Source: Roseomonas aeriglobus (GTDB lineage Bacteria; Pseudomonadota; Alphaproteobacteria; Sphingomonadales; Sphingomonadaceae). Taken from it: 64,000 bases of DNA. Both the position numbers and the translations under genes were made by a program. The notes below the pieces were generated by a model, which had not been told where the DNA came from, did not search any database, and worked only from the letters and a program-made list of their open reading frames with translations. Below, one piece after another: positions 33,254 to 41,863 of this stretch. The stretch lies in contig JAFHKN010000002.1 in the NCBI GenBank assembly GCA_016937575.1, forward strand, positions 1,922,001 to 1,986,000, given 5' to 3'. The number at the start of each line of letters is the position of its first letter. Position 1 is the stretch's first letter.

Positions 33254-34714
33254 ATGTTCACGACCCATCCGTTCGATGACGACAAGCTGCGCGAGGAGTG
33301 CGGCATCTTCGGCGTATCCGGTGCGGAGGGGGCAGCCGCCCTCGTTGCACTGGGCCTTCACGCGCTGCAGCACCGGGGCCAGGAAGCCGCCGGAATCACC
33401 AGCTTCGATGGCCGCGCGTTCCATACGCATCGCGCGATGGGCCATGTCGCGGGCAATTTCGATCGCGACGACGTGATCCGCGCGCTGGCGGGGAACACCG
33501 CCTGCGGGCACGTGCGCTATTCGACGACCGGCGAGACCTCGCTGCGCAACGTCCAGCCGCTCTATGCCGAACTGGCGAGCGGCGGCTTCGCGGTCGCGCA
33601 TAACGGCAATATTTCCAACGCGATGCGTATCCGCCGCGACCTGATACGGTCGGGATCGATCTTCCAGTCGACGTCGGATACCGAAACGATCATCCACCTG
33701 GTCGCAACCTCGAGCTACCGCACGCTGATCGACAAGTTCATCGATGCACTGAAGCAGCTCGAAGGCGCCTATTCGCTGATCTGCATGACGCCCGAGGGCA
33801 TGATCGCCTGCCGCGACCCGCTGGGCATCCGCCCGCTCGTCATGGGCAAGCTCGGCGACAGCGTGATCTTCGCCTCCGAAACGGTCGCCCTCGACGTCGT
33901 GGGCGCCGAGTTCATCCGCTCGGTCGAGCCGGGCGAGCTGGTGATCGTCAAGGGCACCGACGTCAGCTCACACCGACCCTTCGCGCCCCAGGCGGCGCGG
34001 CCGTGCATCTTCGAATGGGTCTATTTCTCCCGCCCCGATTCGATCGCCGACGACCATTCGGTCTATTCGGTGCGCAAGGCGATCGGCGCGCAGCTGGCGA
34101 TCGAAGCACCGACCGATGCCGATCTGGTCATTCCCGTCCCCGATTCGGGCGTGCCGGCCGCGATCGGCTATGCCCAGCAGTCGGGCGTGCCGTTCGAGCT
34201 CGGCATCATCCGCTCGCACTATGTCGGGCGCACCTTCATCCAGCCGGGCGACAAGGTCCGGCATCTTGGCGTCAAGCTGAAGCACAACGCCAACGGAGCG
34301 CTAATCAAGGGCAAGAAGGTGGTGCTGATCGACGATTCGATCGTGCGCGGCACGACGTCGCTAAAGATCGTGCAGATGATGCGCGAGGCTGGCGCGGCCG
34401 AGGTGCATATGCGTATCGCCTCGCCGCCGACGCGGCATTCGTGCTTTTACGGCGTCGATACGCCCGAGCGGTCGAAGCTGCTGGCGGCGACCCATGATCT
34501 GGAAGCGATGCGGACGTATATCCAGGCCGACAGCCTGGCGTTCGTCACCATCGATGGCCTGTACAAGGCGCTGGGCAGCCCGGACCGCCCGAAGGTCAAG
34601 CCCGGCTATTGCGACGCCTGCTTCACCGGCGACTATCCGACGACCCTGACCGACCAGGACGAAAGCGGCACGCCCGTCGACCAGTTCGCCCTGCTCGAAG
34701 AGCGGGTCGGCTGA
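33254..34714 (+). CDS. purF: Amidophosphoribosyltransferase
   Basis: A 486-aa enzyme of the first committed step of purine synthesis (PRPP + glutamine to phosphoribosylamine). The N-terminal propeptide (residues 1-15) precedes Cys16 in E-E-C-G-I-F-G, the glutaminase nucleophile after processing. The PRPP loop is 'VVLIDDSIVRGTTS' (about residues 355-368). 'RPLVMGKLGDSVIFASE' and the Fe-S-type cysteines are typical. The frame extends left, but the ATG at 33254 gives the standard propeptide. Confidence 0.95.
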   Translation: MFTTHPFDDDKLREECGIFGVSGAEGAAALVALGLHALQHRGQEAAGITSFDGRAFHTHRAMGHVAGNFDRDDVIRALAGNTACGHVRYSTTGETSLRNVQPLYAELASGGFAVAHNGNISNAMRIRRDLIRSGSIFQSTSDTETIIHLVATSSYRTLIDKFIDALKQLEGAYSLICMTPEGMIACRDPLGIRPLVMGKLGDSVIFASETVALDVVGAEFIRSVEPGELVIVKGTDVSSHRPFAPQAARPCIFEWVYFSRPDSIADDHSVYSVRKAIGAQLAIEAPTDADLVIPVPDSGVPAAIGYAQQSGVPFELGIIRSHYVGRTFIQPGDKVRHLGVKLKHNANGALIKGKKVVLIDDSIVRGTTSLKIVQMMREAGAAEVHMRIASPPTRHSCFYGVDTPERSKLLAATHDLEAMRTYIQADSLAFVTIDGLYKALGSPDRPKVKPGYCDACFTGDYPTTLTDQDESGTPVDQFALLEERVG

Positions 34715-34740
34715 GCAACTTCACACGGATTCTCAATCTT

Positions 34741-35451
34741 ATGACCGACACCAACCTCGCCGGCCGACTGGCGCTCGTCACCGGGGCCAGCCGCGGGATC
34801 GGCGCCGCGACCGCGCTCGCACTGGGCAAGGCCGGCGCGCATGTCGTGCTGACCGCGCGAACGCCCGGCGGGCTGGAAGAGGTCGAGGATGCGATCCATG
34901 CATCTGGCGGCAGCGCGACGATCGCGCCGCTCGATCTGAGCGAGGGCGATGGGATCCCGCGGCTCGCGGCGGCGATCGGCGAACGCTGGGACGCGCTCGA
35001 CATCCTGATGCTGAACGCAGCACAGCTGGGCTCGCTGTCGCCGGTGTCGGCGTTCGATCCGAAGGAACTGGCCAAGACGCTGACGCTGAACGTCAGCGCA
35101 CAGGCGGCGCTGATCGGGTCGTTCGACGCCATGCTCCGCCGCTCGCAGCACGGCCGCGTCATCGGCCTGACGTCGAGCGTCGCGCGGTCCGCACGCGCCT
35201 ATTGGGGGATGTACGGGGCGTCGAAGGCGGCGTTCGAGAACCTGCTGCTGAGTTATGCCGAAGAAGTGAAGGCGTTGAGCAAGACGCGCGTCGCGATCGT
35301 CGATCCGGGCGCCACGCGCACCAAGATGCGCGCGCGGGCCTATCCGGGGGAGGATCCGACCAGCGTGAAGGCGCCGGAAGTGGTGGCAGAACGCATCCTG
35401 GCGCTGCTGGGCGAGGAGTATGAGACGGGGACGTTCGTTCGGGTGGACTAA
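34741..35451 (+). CDS. SDR family oxidoreductase
   Basis: A 236-aa short-chain dehydrogenase. The cofactor motif is 'TGASRGIG' near residue 14, then 'LNAAQLGS' in place of the usual N-N-A-G, then the catalytic Ser in 'GLTSSVA' and Y-G-A-S-K. The substrate is unknown; many sphingomonad homologues lie next to purF. It starts 26 nt after the purF stop, so it is probably cotranscribed. Confidence 0.88.
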   Translation: MTDTNLAGRLALVTGASRGIGAATALALGKAGAHVVLTARTPGGLEEVEDAIHASGGSATIAPLDLSEGDGIPRLAAAIGERWDALDILMLNAAQLGSLSPVSAFDPKELAKTLTLNVSAQAALIGSFDAMLRRSQHGRVIGLTSSVARSARAYWGMYGASKAAFENLLLSYAEEVKALSKTRVAIVDPGATRTKMRARAYPGEDPTSVKAPEVVAERILALLGEEYETGTFVRVD

Positions 35452-35463
35452 AGCCAACCGCTT

Positions 35464-35556
35464 GTCATCCTCGCGACGGCGGGGATCAATCGTCGCTGAA
35501 GGTCGTGAGACTCACTGCCGTCAGCCAGAATTGATCCCCGCCGTCGCGGGGATGAC
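35464..35556. repeat. Palindromic repeat, family B, long form
   Basis: GTCATCCTCGCGACGGCGGG at the left is inverted at the right as CCCGCCGTCGCGGGGATGAC, and the core GTCGCTGAA ... GTGAGACTCAC matches the copy at 26949. It lies between the convergent ends of the SDR and serine-hydrolase genes. Confidence 0.88.
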
Positions 35557-35561
35557 GATCG

Positions 35562-36737
35562 TTAGTTGGTCGCAGTCGCCGCCGCGATCAGCTTCGCCTG
35601 GAATGCCGCGCGTGGCGCCGACAGGTCCGCCCCCGTCGCCTTTGGCCATGCGCTGACCATCGCGATCACGATGCGCCGCGCCGGATCGACGAAGATCGAC
35701 TGGCCGAAAATTCCCTGCGCGCCGAACCGCCCCTCCGGGTAGGTCCACCATTGATAGCCGTAACCATAGCCCGGCCGTCCGGTCTGCGCCTTGGCGGCGG
35801 TGGCTTCAGCAAACCAGTTCGCCGGCACGATCCCGCGACCGCCCTCCAATGCCAACTGCCCCATCCGGGCATAGTCGCGCAAGGATACCGACAGGCAGCA
35901 GCCGCTGACTTCCTTGGCCGTCTGATCGATCATCCAGACCGCGTCGGTTTCCATGCCATAGGGCTTCCAGATCTTCTCGCTCAGATAGTCGGCGAGCGGC
36001 TTCTTCGTCGCGTTGCGGACAAGAACGCCGATCAGGTTCGTCTCGCCGGTCTTGTACACCCATTTGGTCCCCGGCGCAGATTCGCGCGGCAGGGTGCGCA
36101 TATAGGCAACCGTGGGGTCCTGCCCCGCCGGGACGGTCATGGTGAACATCCGCGCGACGTCCGACGTCGGGTCGGTATAATCCTCGTTCCAGCGCACGCC
36201 CGAGGTCATGGTCAGCAGCTGCGCGATGGTAACGCCGTCATAGCCGCTCCCGGCGAGCTCGGGGATGTAGCGGGTCACCGGCTCGTCGACCGACTTGATG
36301 AACCCGTCGCGGATCGCCGCGCCGACCAGCGTCGAGGTGAAGGATTTGGCGACCGAGAAGCTCGTCCAGCGCCCCTCGCGCGTCAGACCGCGGGCATAGC
36401 GTTCCAGCCGGACCTTGCCGTCCTGCACAACGATCAGCCCGGCGACGTTCTGCGCGGCGATGAAGGCGTCGACCTCGGCCGCCGCGATCGGCAGCGGCGT
36501 GCCGTCTTGCAGCGGGCGGACGCGACGGCCGGTCTTTACGGTGTGCACCGGGAACACGCGTTCCATGTACGGAAAATTCGCGTCCCGCTGCGCCTGCGAC
36601 CAGAACAGCACCGCGGCACCGATCTGTTGCAGCTTGGCGACCTCTGTCGCGGGCGGCGCGGCGGACACCGGCCTAGGCGTCGGTTCCTGCGCGCACCCCG
36701 CCAACGCCAGCGCACCCGCGATCCACCAAGCCTTCAT
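35562..36737 (-). CDS. Beta-lactamase-family serine hydrolase (lipoprotein)
   Basis: A 391-aa class C beta-lactamase-like hydrolase. The signal ends L-A-G-C (Cys15), so it is a lipoprotein. The active-site Ser128-x-x-Lys131 (F-S-V-A-K) is clear, and a late tyrosine motif 'YKTGETN' stands in for Y-x-N. Such proteins are usually esterases or D-aminopeptidases rather than resistance enzymes. The start overlaps the cyclopropane synthase stop by 4 nt (ATGA). Confidence 0.88.
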   Translation of the reverse strand: MKAWWIAGALALAGCAQEPTPRPVSAAPPATEVAKLQQIGAAVLFWSQAQRDANFPYMERVFPVHTVKTGRRVRPLQDGTPLPIAAAEVDAFIAAQNVAGLIVVQDGKVRLERYARGLTREGRWTSFSVAKSFTSTLVGAAIRDGFIKSVDEPVTRYIPELAGSGYDGVTIAQLLTMTSGVRWNEDYTDPTSDVARMFTMTVPAGQDPTVAYMRTLPRESAPGTKWVYKTGETNLIGVLVRNATKKPLADYLSEKIWKPYGMETDAVWMIDQTAKEVSGCCLSVSLRDYARMGQLALEGGRGIVPANWFAEATAAKAQTGRPGYGYGYQWWTYPEGRFGAQGIFGQSIFVDPARRIVIAMVSAWPKATGADLSAPRAAFQAKLIAAATATN

Positions 36738-37984
36738 GCCCCCTCCTTCACCAATGTCACCTGCAGCACATCGATCCCGCCGCCGCGGAAGCCGCCTTCG
36801 CAATACATCAGATAATAGCGCCACAAGTCGACGAAATCCTGTCCGAATTCGCGTGGCAAGCGGCCATCGGCATAGGCCGCGTCGAACCGCTCGCGCCACA
36901 TCTTCAGTGTCTCGGCATAATCGAGTCCGAACGCTCGGGCGTCGCGCCAGACCAAGCCTTCGCGCTCGGCGATCGCGCGGAATTCGCTTTCGCAGATCAG
37001 CAGGCCGCCGGGGAAGACATATTGCTGAATGAAATCGACGTTGCCGGCATATGCCTCGAAGATCGCGTCATCGATCGTGATGAGCTGGATCGCTGCGCGC
37101 CCGCCGGGCTTCAGCGCGTGGGCGATGACGCGAAGATAGTCGGGCCAATATTCGCGGCCGACCGCCTCAACCATCTCGATGCTGACGATGGCATCGTAGG
37201 TGCCGGTCACCGCGCGATAGTCGGTCAGCGTGAAGCGCGCGCCGTGCCCGACCCGGGTAGCGGCATAGTCGCGCTGTTCGGTCGACAGCGTGATACCATG
37301 GAGCTGCCGCCCGCCCGCCACCGCGACCTCGGCGAACGACCCCCAGCCGCACCCGATTTCGAGAATCGTATCGCCCGGCTTCGTCCCCGTGCGATCGAGC
37401 ATCGCGGCGAGTTTGGCCGCCTGCCCCTCCTCCAACGTCATGGCGTCACGCGGAAACAGCGCGCTGGAATAGGTCATGCTGGCATCGAGCCAGGGCGCGT
37501 AGAAGTCGTTCCCCAGGTCGTAATGATAGGCGATGTTGCGCCGCGCCTGGGCCGGACCATTGCGTCGGAGCCAGTGGCGCAGGCGTCGCAGCCCCCGCGA
37601 CCATGCCGCCGCACGCGCCGTCGTGCCGAGCGATGCCCGGTTGCGCATGAACAGGTCGAACAGCGGCACCGGATCCGGGCTTGACCAGTCGCCCGCTGCC
37701 CACGCCTCGTACCATCCGGCCGAGCCGCCCGTTGCCAGTCTCCACAGCGCCCGCCAACTGCGGACATGGACGACCGGCTCGGGCCCCGGCGCTCGCCCAC
37801 CGAGCCGGCGGCGCGTGCCATCGGGCAGCGTCGCATCGATCCCACCCGAGACCAGTCCACGATCGACGCGGTCGAGCACACGGGCGCCCATCGCGGCAAA
37901 GATGCGGCCCGTGGTCGTCGTTTCGCCCCTGGCCGCCTTGCGCCCGCGATTGCCGTACCGTGTCCCGTGCATCAGCGCGGCCAT
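36734..37984 (-). CDS. Cyclopropane-fatty-acyl-phospholipid synthase family protein
   Basis: A 416-aa SAM-dependent enzyme that methylenates cis double bonds of membrane lipids. The SAM-binding 'ILEIGCGWGSFAEVA' is near residue 196, and 'AYHYDLGNDFYAPWLDASMTYS' (in pieces) is the family signature. 'IVSIEMVEAVG' and 'QYVFPGG' follow. An ATG 12 nt downstream is an alternative start. It lies between the photolyase and the serine hydrolase on the same strand, which suggests an envelope- or DNA-stress group. Confidence 0.9.
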   Translation of the reverse strand: MAALMHGTRYGNRGRKAARGETTTTGRIFAAMGARVLDRVDRGLVSGGIDATLPDGTRRRLGGRAPGPEPVVHVRSWRALWRLATGGSAGWYEAWAAGDWSSPDPVPLFDLFMRNRASLGTTARAAAWSRGLRRLRHWLRRNGPAQARRNIAYHYDLGNDFYAPWLDASMTYSSALFPRDAMTLEEGQAAKLAAMLDRTGTKPGDTILEIGCGWGSFAEVAVAGGRQLHGITLSTEQRDYAATRVGHGARFTLTDYRAVTGTYDAIVSIEMVEAVGREYWPDYLRVIAHALKPGGRAAIQLITIDDAIFEAYAGNVDFIQQYVFPGGLLICESEFRAIAEREGLVWRDARAFGLDYAETLKMWRERFDAAYADGRLPREFGQDFVDLWRYYLMYCEGGFRGGGIDVLQVTLVKEGA

Positions 37985-38016
37985 AGCGGCCCCCGCGGCG
38001 GGGGCAAGCGAGCCGA

Positions 38017-39369
38017 TCAGCGTGCCGCCCGTCCCGCCTCCAGCGCCCGTTCACGCGCCTCGCGATGACCGATGATCGGCTTGGGGTAGGCGGCCGGACG
38101 ACAGCCGGCGGTTTCCGGGTCGTGGATCGCCGCGTCGGATATCTTGGCGAGTTCGGGTACCCATTCGCGGATATAGTCCGCCGCGTCGAATTTCTCGGAT
38201 TGCACGAGCGGCGCCATGATGCGGCCCCACATATTCGAATCGATGCCCGTGCCCGCGACCCACTGCCAATTGACCGCATTGTTGCCGAAATCGGCGTCGA
38301 CCAGACAGTCCCAGAACCAGCGTTCGCCCTCGCGCCAGTCGATTAGCAGGTGCTTAATCAGGAAGCTGGCAGTGATCATCCGGACGCGATTGTGCATCCA
38401 CCCCGTCGCCCACAGCTGGCGCATGCCGGCATCGACGATGGGATAACCGGTGCGTCCCTGCTGCCAAGCCTTCAGGTCCTTAGGCGCGTGTCGCCACGGC
38501 AGCTTGTCGAACTTGGGTCGACCGTTGGCGTCGGCATAGTCGGGCCGGTCGAGGATCACGCCGCTGGTGAAATCGCGCCAAGCAAGCTCCTTGTGGAACG
38601 TCAGCGCCGCCTTGCCGCCGCCGACCAGATGCCAGGCATCGCGCGGCGAGATTTCGCCCATGTGCAGGTGCGGCGACAGACGCGAGCTGCCGTCGATCGA
38701 GGGCATATTGCGGTCGACGTCATAGGCTGCGACACGGTCGGCAAAATCCCTTGCCGCCTCCCGTGCCGCCGCTTCGCCCGGCGTCCAGACCTCGAAGCCG
38801 CCCGACCAGTCGGGCTTGGTCGGGAGCAGATTCCAGTCGGCGAGCGCATCCGACGTCGGCCATGTGGAGGGGGCGGAAATCGCGCGCGGCGCGGGCAAAG
38901 GCTCCTCGGGCGGCATGCGTGTCGCGAGCGCCTTCCAGAACGACGAATAGACCTTGAACAGCCCGCCCGATCCCGTCGTGACGTCCTCTATCGGTGCCAG
39001 GTGATTGCCGTCATGCAGGCAGAGCCGATCGCCCAGCGCGTCCTCCGCCTTGCGCCACCACGGCTCGTAATGACGAATGGCATGGATGTGACTTGCACCC
39101 GTTTCCTCAGAGAGTTTGTGAAGTTCCGTCAGCGCATCGCCCCGGCGCAGGATCAGGCGCGAGCCCTTGTCCTTCAGCGCTTTCCCGAAAGCCTCCAGCG
39201 CATGGTGCAGCCACCACCGCTGCGCCGCACCGATCGCCCAGTCGCCCGGCGCCTTGTCGTCGAGAATATAGACCGGGATCACCGCCCCGGCATGCGCGGC
39301 CGCGACGAGGGCGGGTTGATCGTGCAGGCGAAGGTCTTGGCGCAGCCAGAGGATCACGGGATCGGACAT
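38017..39369 (-). CDS. phrB: Deoxyribodipyrimidine photolyase
   Basis: A 450-aa class I CPD photolyase that repairs UV dimers with light. The antenna domain begins 'VILWLRQDLRLHDQPAL'. The FAD domain holds 'LHMGEISPRDAWHL' and 'LWATGWMHNRVRM', and 'WDCLVDADFGNNAVNWQWVAG' (in pieces) contains the tryptophans of the electron-transfer path. The length is standard. The cyclopropane synthase gene follows 32 nt downstream. Confidence 0.93.
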   Translation of the reverse strand: MSDPVILWLRQDLRLHDQPALVAAAHAGAVIPVYILDDKAPGDWAIGAAQRWWLHHALEAFGKALKDKGSRLILRRGDALTELHKLSEETGASHIHAIRHYEPWWRKAEDALGDRLCLHDGNHLAPIEDVTTGSGGLFKVYSSFWKALATRMPPEEPLPAPRAISAPSTWPTSDALADWNLLPTKPDWSGGFEVWTPGEAAAREAARDFADRVAAYDVDRNMPSIDGSSRLSPHLHMGEISPRDAWHLVGGGKAALTFHKELAWRDFTSGVILDRPDYADANGRPKFDKLPWRHAPKDLKAWQQGRTGYPIVDAGMRQLWATGWMHNRVRMITASFLIKHLLIDWREGERWFWDCLVDADFGNNAVNWQWVAGTGIDSNMWGRIMAPLVQSEKFDAADYIREWVPELAKISDAAIHDPETAGCRPAAYPKPIIGHREARERALEAGRAAR

Positions 39370-39416
39370 CGCCGAATTACGCGCATGGCCGCCTACCGTT
39401 CCGCCTGCGTTTTGAT

Positions 39417-39581
39417 TTAGCGGTTGGCGTCCGACACCAGCTGCGCCCCGCTCAGCAGGTCGCGGCGAACTTCGTCGAACATTCGACCGCGATCCTTTAT
39501 CCGCAGTCCGGTTGCCGACGTCGTGGTCCGAATGCCATCGCTTTCGACCAGCCAGACTTGGGTCAGCCCGCGTTCGGTCAA
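39417..39581 (-). CDS. Possible small gene or decayed 3' remnant
   Basis: The minus-strand frame that ends at 39417 is open back to about 39712 and reads like real protein ('FVIRCAATEPEAKTFFGEYL', then 'TQVWLVESDGIRTTTSATG', ending 'LLSGAQLVSDANR'). It has no ATG or GTG; the first usable start is TTG at 39581, giving 54 residues, although protein-like sequence continues upstream. Either the 5' end has been lost (overlapping the divergent gene at 39666) or a rare start is used. The family is unrecognised. The opposite strand has only a shadow-like frame here. Confidence 0.35.
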   Translation of the reverse strand: MTERGLTQVWLVESDGIRTTTSATGLRIKDRGRMFDEVRRDLLSGAQLVSDANR

Positions 39582-39665
39582 ATATTCACCGAAGAACGTT
39601 TTCGCCTCAGGTTCGGTCGCCGCACAGCGGATGACAAAGTGTGGGTCAGCGGCTAGGCGGCCGCG

Positions 39666-41093
39666 ATGCGGGCCCTGACCGATCCGAAACTGCGTCTGAT
39701 AGTCCTGCTATCGGTGGCCATCGCCGCGCGAGCACTGGCGTTGGGAAATCCACTCGTCCATGTCGACGAGGATTTCTACTTCGTCGCGGCCGGCAAGATG
39801 CTCGATGGCGCCCTGCCGTTCGTCGACCTGTGGGATCGCAAGCCGCTCGGCCTGTTCCTCGTCTATGCGCCGGCCGCGGCCCTGCCGTTCCCGCTCGGTA
39901 TCTGGGCCTATCAGGCGATGGCGCTGGCCAGCGTGGTCGCGACGGCGATGATCATCGCCCGCTTCGCGACCCGCGCCGGCTGGGCGACAGGCGGGACCGC
40001 GGCGGGCATCGCCTATATCCTATGGCTCGACATGATGGGCGGTGTCGGTGGACAGTCACCGGTCTTCTACAACCTGCTCATGGCGACAGGCGCATGGCTG
40101 ACGGCGACTGCCGACGGGCCGACGCGTCGCCGCAGGGGTCTTGCCGCGATGGCGGTCGTCGGGCTGGCGATCCAGGTCAAATACAGCGTCGTCTTCGAAG
40201 GCATGATGTTCGGTCTGTGGCTGCTCGTCGGCGAATGGCGTGCGCGACGGTCGGCGGCGACGCTTATCGGCTACGGTACGGGGCTGGTCGCACTGGCAGT
40301 AGGGCCGACGGCGGCGGTCTTCATCGCCTATGCCGCGGCAGGTCATGCCGACGCGTTCGTCTACGCCAATTTCACCTCGATCACGCTGCGCAAGCCCGAT
40401 CCCTGGCCCTATCCGCTGACCGCTGCGTTGGAGCTACTTCTCATCCTGTCGCCGCTGATCGCGATGACCGGTGGGTCGAGCCGGCTGCGACCGGCCGACG
40501 GCGATCCCCGGATGCGCCGGTTCGTCTATATATGGCTAGCGGCGGCGCTGGCCGCCATCGCCATCTTCGGCGGCTTCTACGAACATTATGGTCTGCCCGC
40601 CGCTCTGCCAGGTGCGATCGGCGCGTCCGGATTCCTAGGCGCCGGCCATTGGCGCGGACGCGCGACCGTCGCCATCCTTGGTTTCGCCGCACTGGTCGCG
40701 CTGGGCACCGTGACGGTCAATCGCTACCGCCGGGGGGACGGCGCCGACCTCGCCAAGCTGACCGACGCGATCGGTCGGGGGCCCGGGTGCCTGTACATCT
40801 ATTCCGGCCCCGCAATGCCGTACCGCGTGACCCAGCGCTGCACGCTGACGGCCTATCTTTTCCCCAGCCATATGCAGCATGGACGCGAAACCGGGGCGAT
40901 CGGCGTGGATCAGGCGACCGAGCTGCGGCGCATCTTCGCCCGCCGGCCGGACGTCGTCGTCAACCAACCGCTGTATCCCGGCGAGCGCGAGGATATCCGA
41001 TCGCTCTACCATGCTCTGCTCGCGCGGGACTATCGGTTGTCGGCCGTAACCCCGATCGGCGACCATGATATCCAGGTCTGGGTGCGACGGTAG
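39666..41093 (+). CDS. Integral membrane glycosyltransferase (GT-C, GT39-like)
   Basis: A 475-aa multi-span protein with about ten membrane helices. The first periplasmic loop holds the acidic 'HVDEDFYF' motif, the D-E-D pattern used by GT-C enzymes to bind a polyprenyl-phosphate sugar, and 'LWDRKPLG' follows, as in the ArnT/PMT-related families. It probably transfers a mannosyl or other sugar from a lipid carrier to an envelope acceptor. The last ~110 residues are a soluble periplasmic domain. Confidence 0.78.
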   Translation: MRALTDPKLRLIVLLSVAIAARALALGNPLVHVDEDFYFVAAGKMLDGALPFVDLWDRKPLGLFLVYAPAAALPFPLGIWAYQAMALASVVATAMIIARFATRAGWATGGTAAGIAYILWLDMMGGVGGQSPVFYNLLMATGAWLTATADGPTRRRRGLAAMAVVGLAIQVKYSVVFEGMMFGLWLLVGEWRARRSAATLIGYGTGLVALAVGPTAAVFIAYAAAGHADAFVYANFTSITLRKPDPWPYPLTAALELLLILSPLIAMTGGSSRLRPADGDPRMRRFVYIWLAAALAAIAIFGGFYEHYGLPAALPGAIGASGFLGAGHWRGRATVAILGFAALVALGTVTVNRYRRGDGADLAKLTDAIGRGPGCLYIYSGPAMPYRVTQRCTLTAYLFPSHMQHGRETGAIGVDQATELRRIFARRPDVVVNQPLYPGEREDIRSLYHALLARDYRLSAVTPIGDHDIQVWVRR

Positions 41094-41175
41094 CGCGTCC
41101 GGCAAACGCGCCGGGCCGATGTCACATGGCTGTAACAGGATTTGCGCGCTTACGCCGCTTGCGGCATTAGGCGCT

Positions 41176-41859
41176 ATGGCAAGCCTTCCATCCGACGCCC
41201 CAAAGCTCACTCGCATCCAGGAAAACTGGCTGGCCGCGCGGGAACGGCGCATTCTCAACTGGTTGTGCGCGCGGATGCCCGCATCGGTGACGCCGGACCG
41301 GCTGACGGCGCTCGGGATGTTCGGCGCGGCGATGATCTTCGTCGGGTATTTGGGCAGCAATTTCGGCTCGGCATGGCTGCTGCTGTCGCTGGCCGGCTAT
41401 GCCATCCAATGGTTCGGGGATTCGATGGACGGCAGCCTGGCGCGGTTCCGGCGGATCGAACGGCCGTCCTACGGCTATTTCCTCGACCACAGCTGCGACG
41501 GTCTCGCCAATCTGCTGATCGTCGGCGGGATCGGCCTGTCACCGTTCGTTACGATGGACGTCGCGATGGTCGCGCTGGCAGGCTATTTCCTGATGTCGAT
41601 CCACGCCTTCCTGTCGGCGCGAGTCATGGGCGAGTTGCGCCTGTCCTATCTCGCTGCCGGCCCGACCGAGCTGCGGCTGTTCCTGATGGCCCTGACCATC
41701 GCGATGATGGTTGTCGGTCCCGACCGCGACGTCATCGGCAGCATTTCCGGCTTCGACCTGATTGTCGGCGCGATCGGCGCGATCCTGATCCTGTTGTTCG
41801 TTGTCCAGACGCTGTCGGTGTCGCGCCTGCTCCTGGCCCGCGGCGAACAGAAGGACTGA
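41176..41859 (+). CDS. CDP-alcohol phosphatidyltransferase family protein
   Basis: A 227-aa membrane enzyme that joins a CDP-activated lipid to an alcohol. The motif D-S-M-D-G-S-L-A-R (residues 82-90), with Gly100, Asp104 and Asp108, provides the two-metal site, with nine residues between Arg and Gly. Six spans are predicted. The native alcohol (inositol, glycerol or another) cannot be read from the sequence. It lies 82 bp after the GT-C gene on the same strand. Confidence 0.88.
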   Translation: MASLPSDAPKLTRIQENWLAARERRILNWLCARMPASVTPDRLTALGMFGAAMIFVGYLGSNFGSAWLLLSLAGYAIQWFGDSMDGSLARFRRIERPSYGYFLDHSCDGLANLLIVGGIGLSPFVTMDVAMVALAGYFLMSIHAFLSARVMGELRLSYLAAGPTELRLFLMALTIAMMVVGPDRDVIGSISGFDLIVGAIGAILILLFVVQTLSVSRLLLARGEQKD

Positions 41860-41863
41860 GCGC

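Noticed and set aside
35562..36737. A true beta-lactamase resistance gene
   Set aside because: S-x-x-K is present, but the Y-x-N motif is altered, and the lipoprotein signal and context fit an esterase-type relative.
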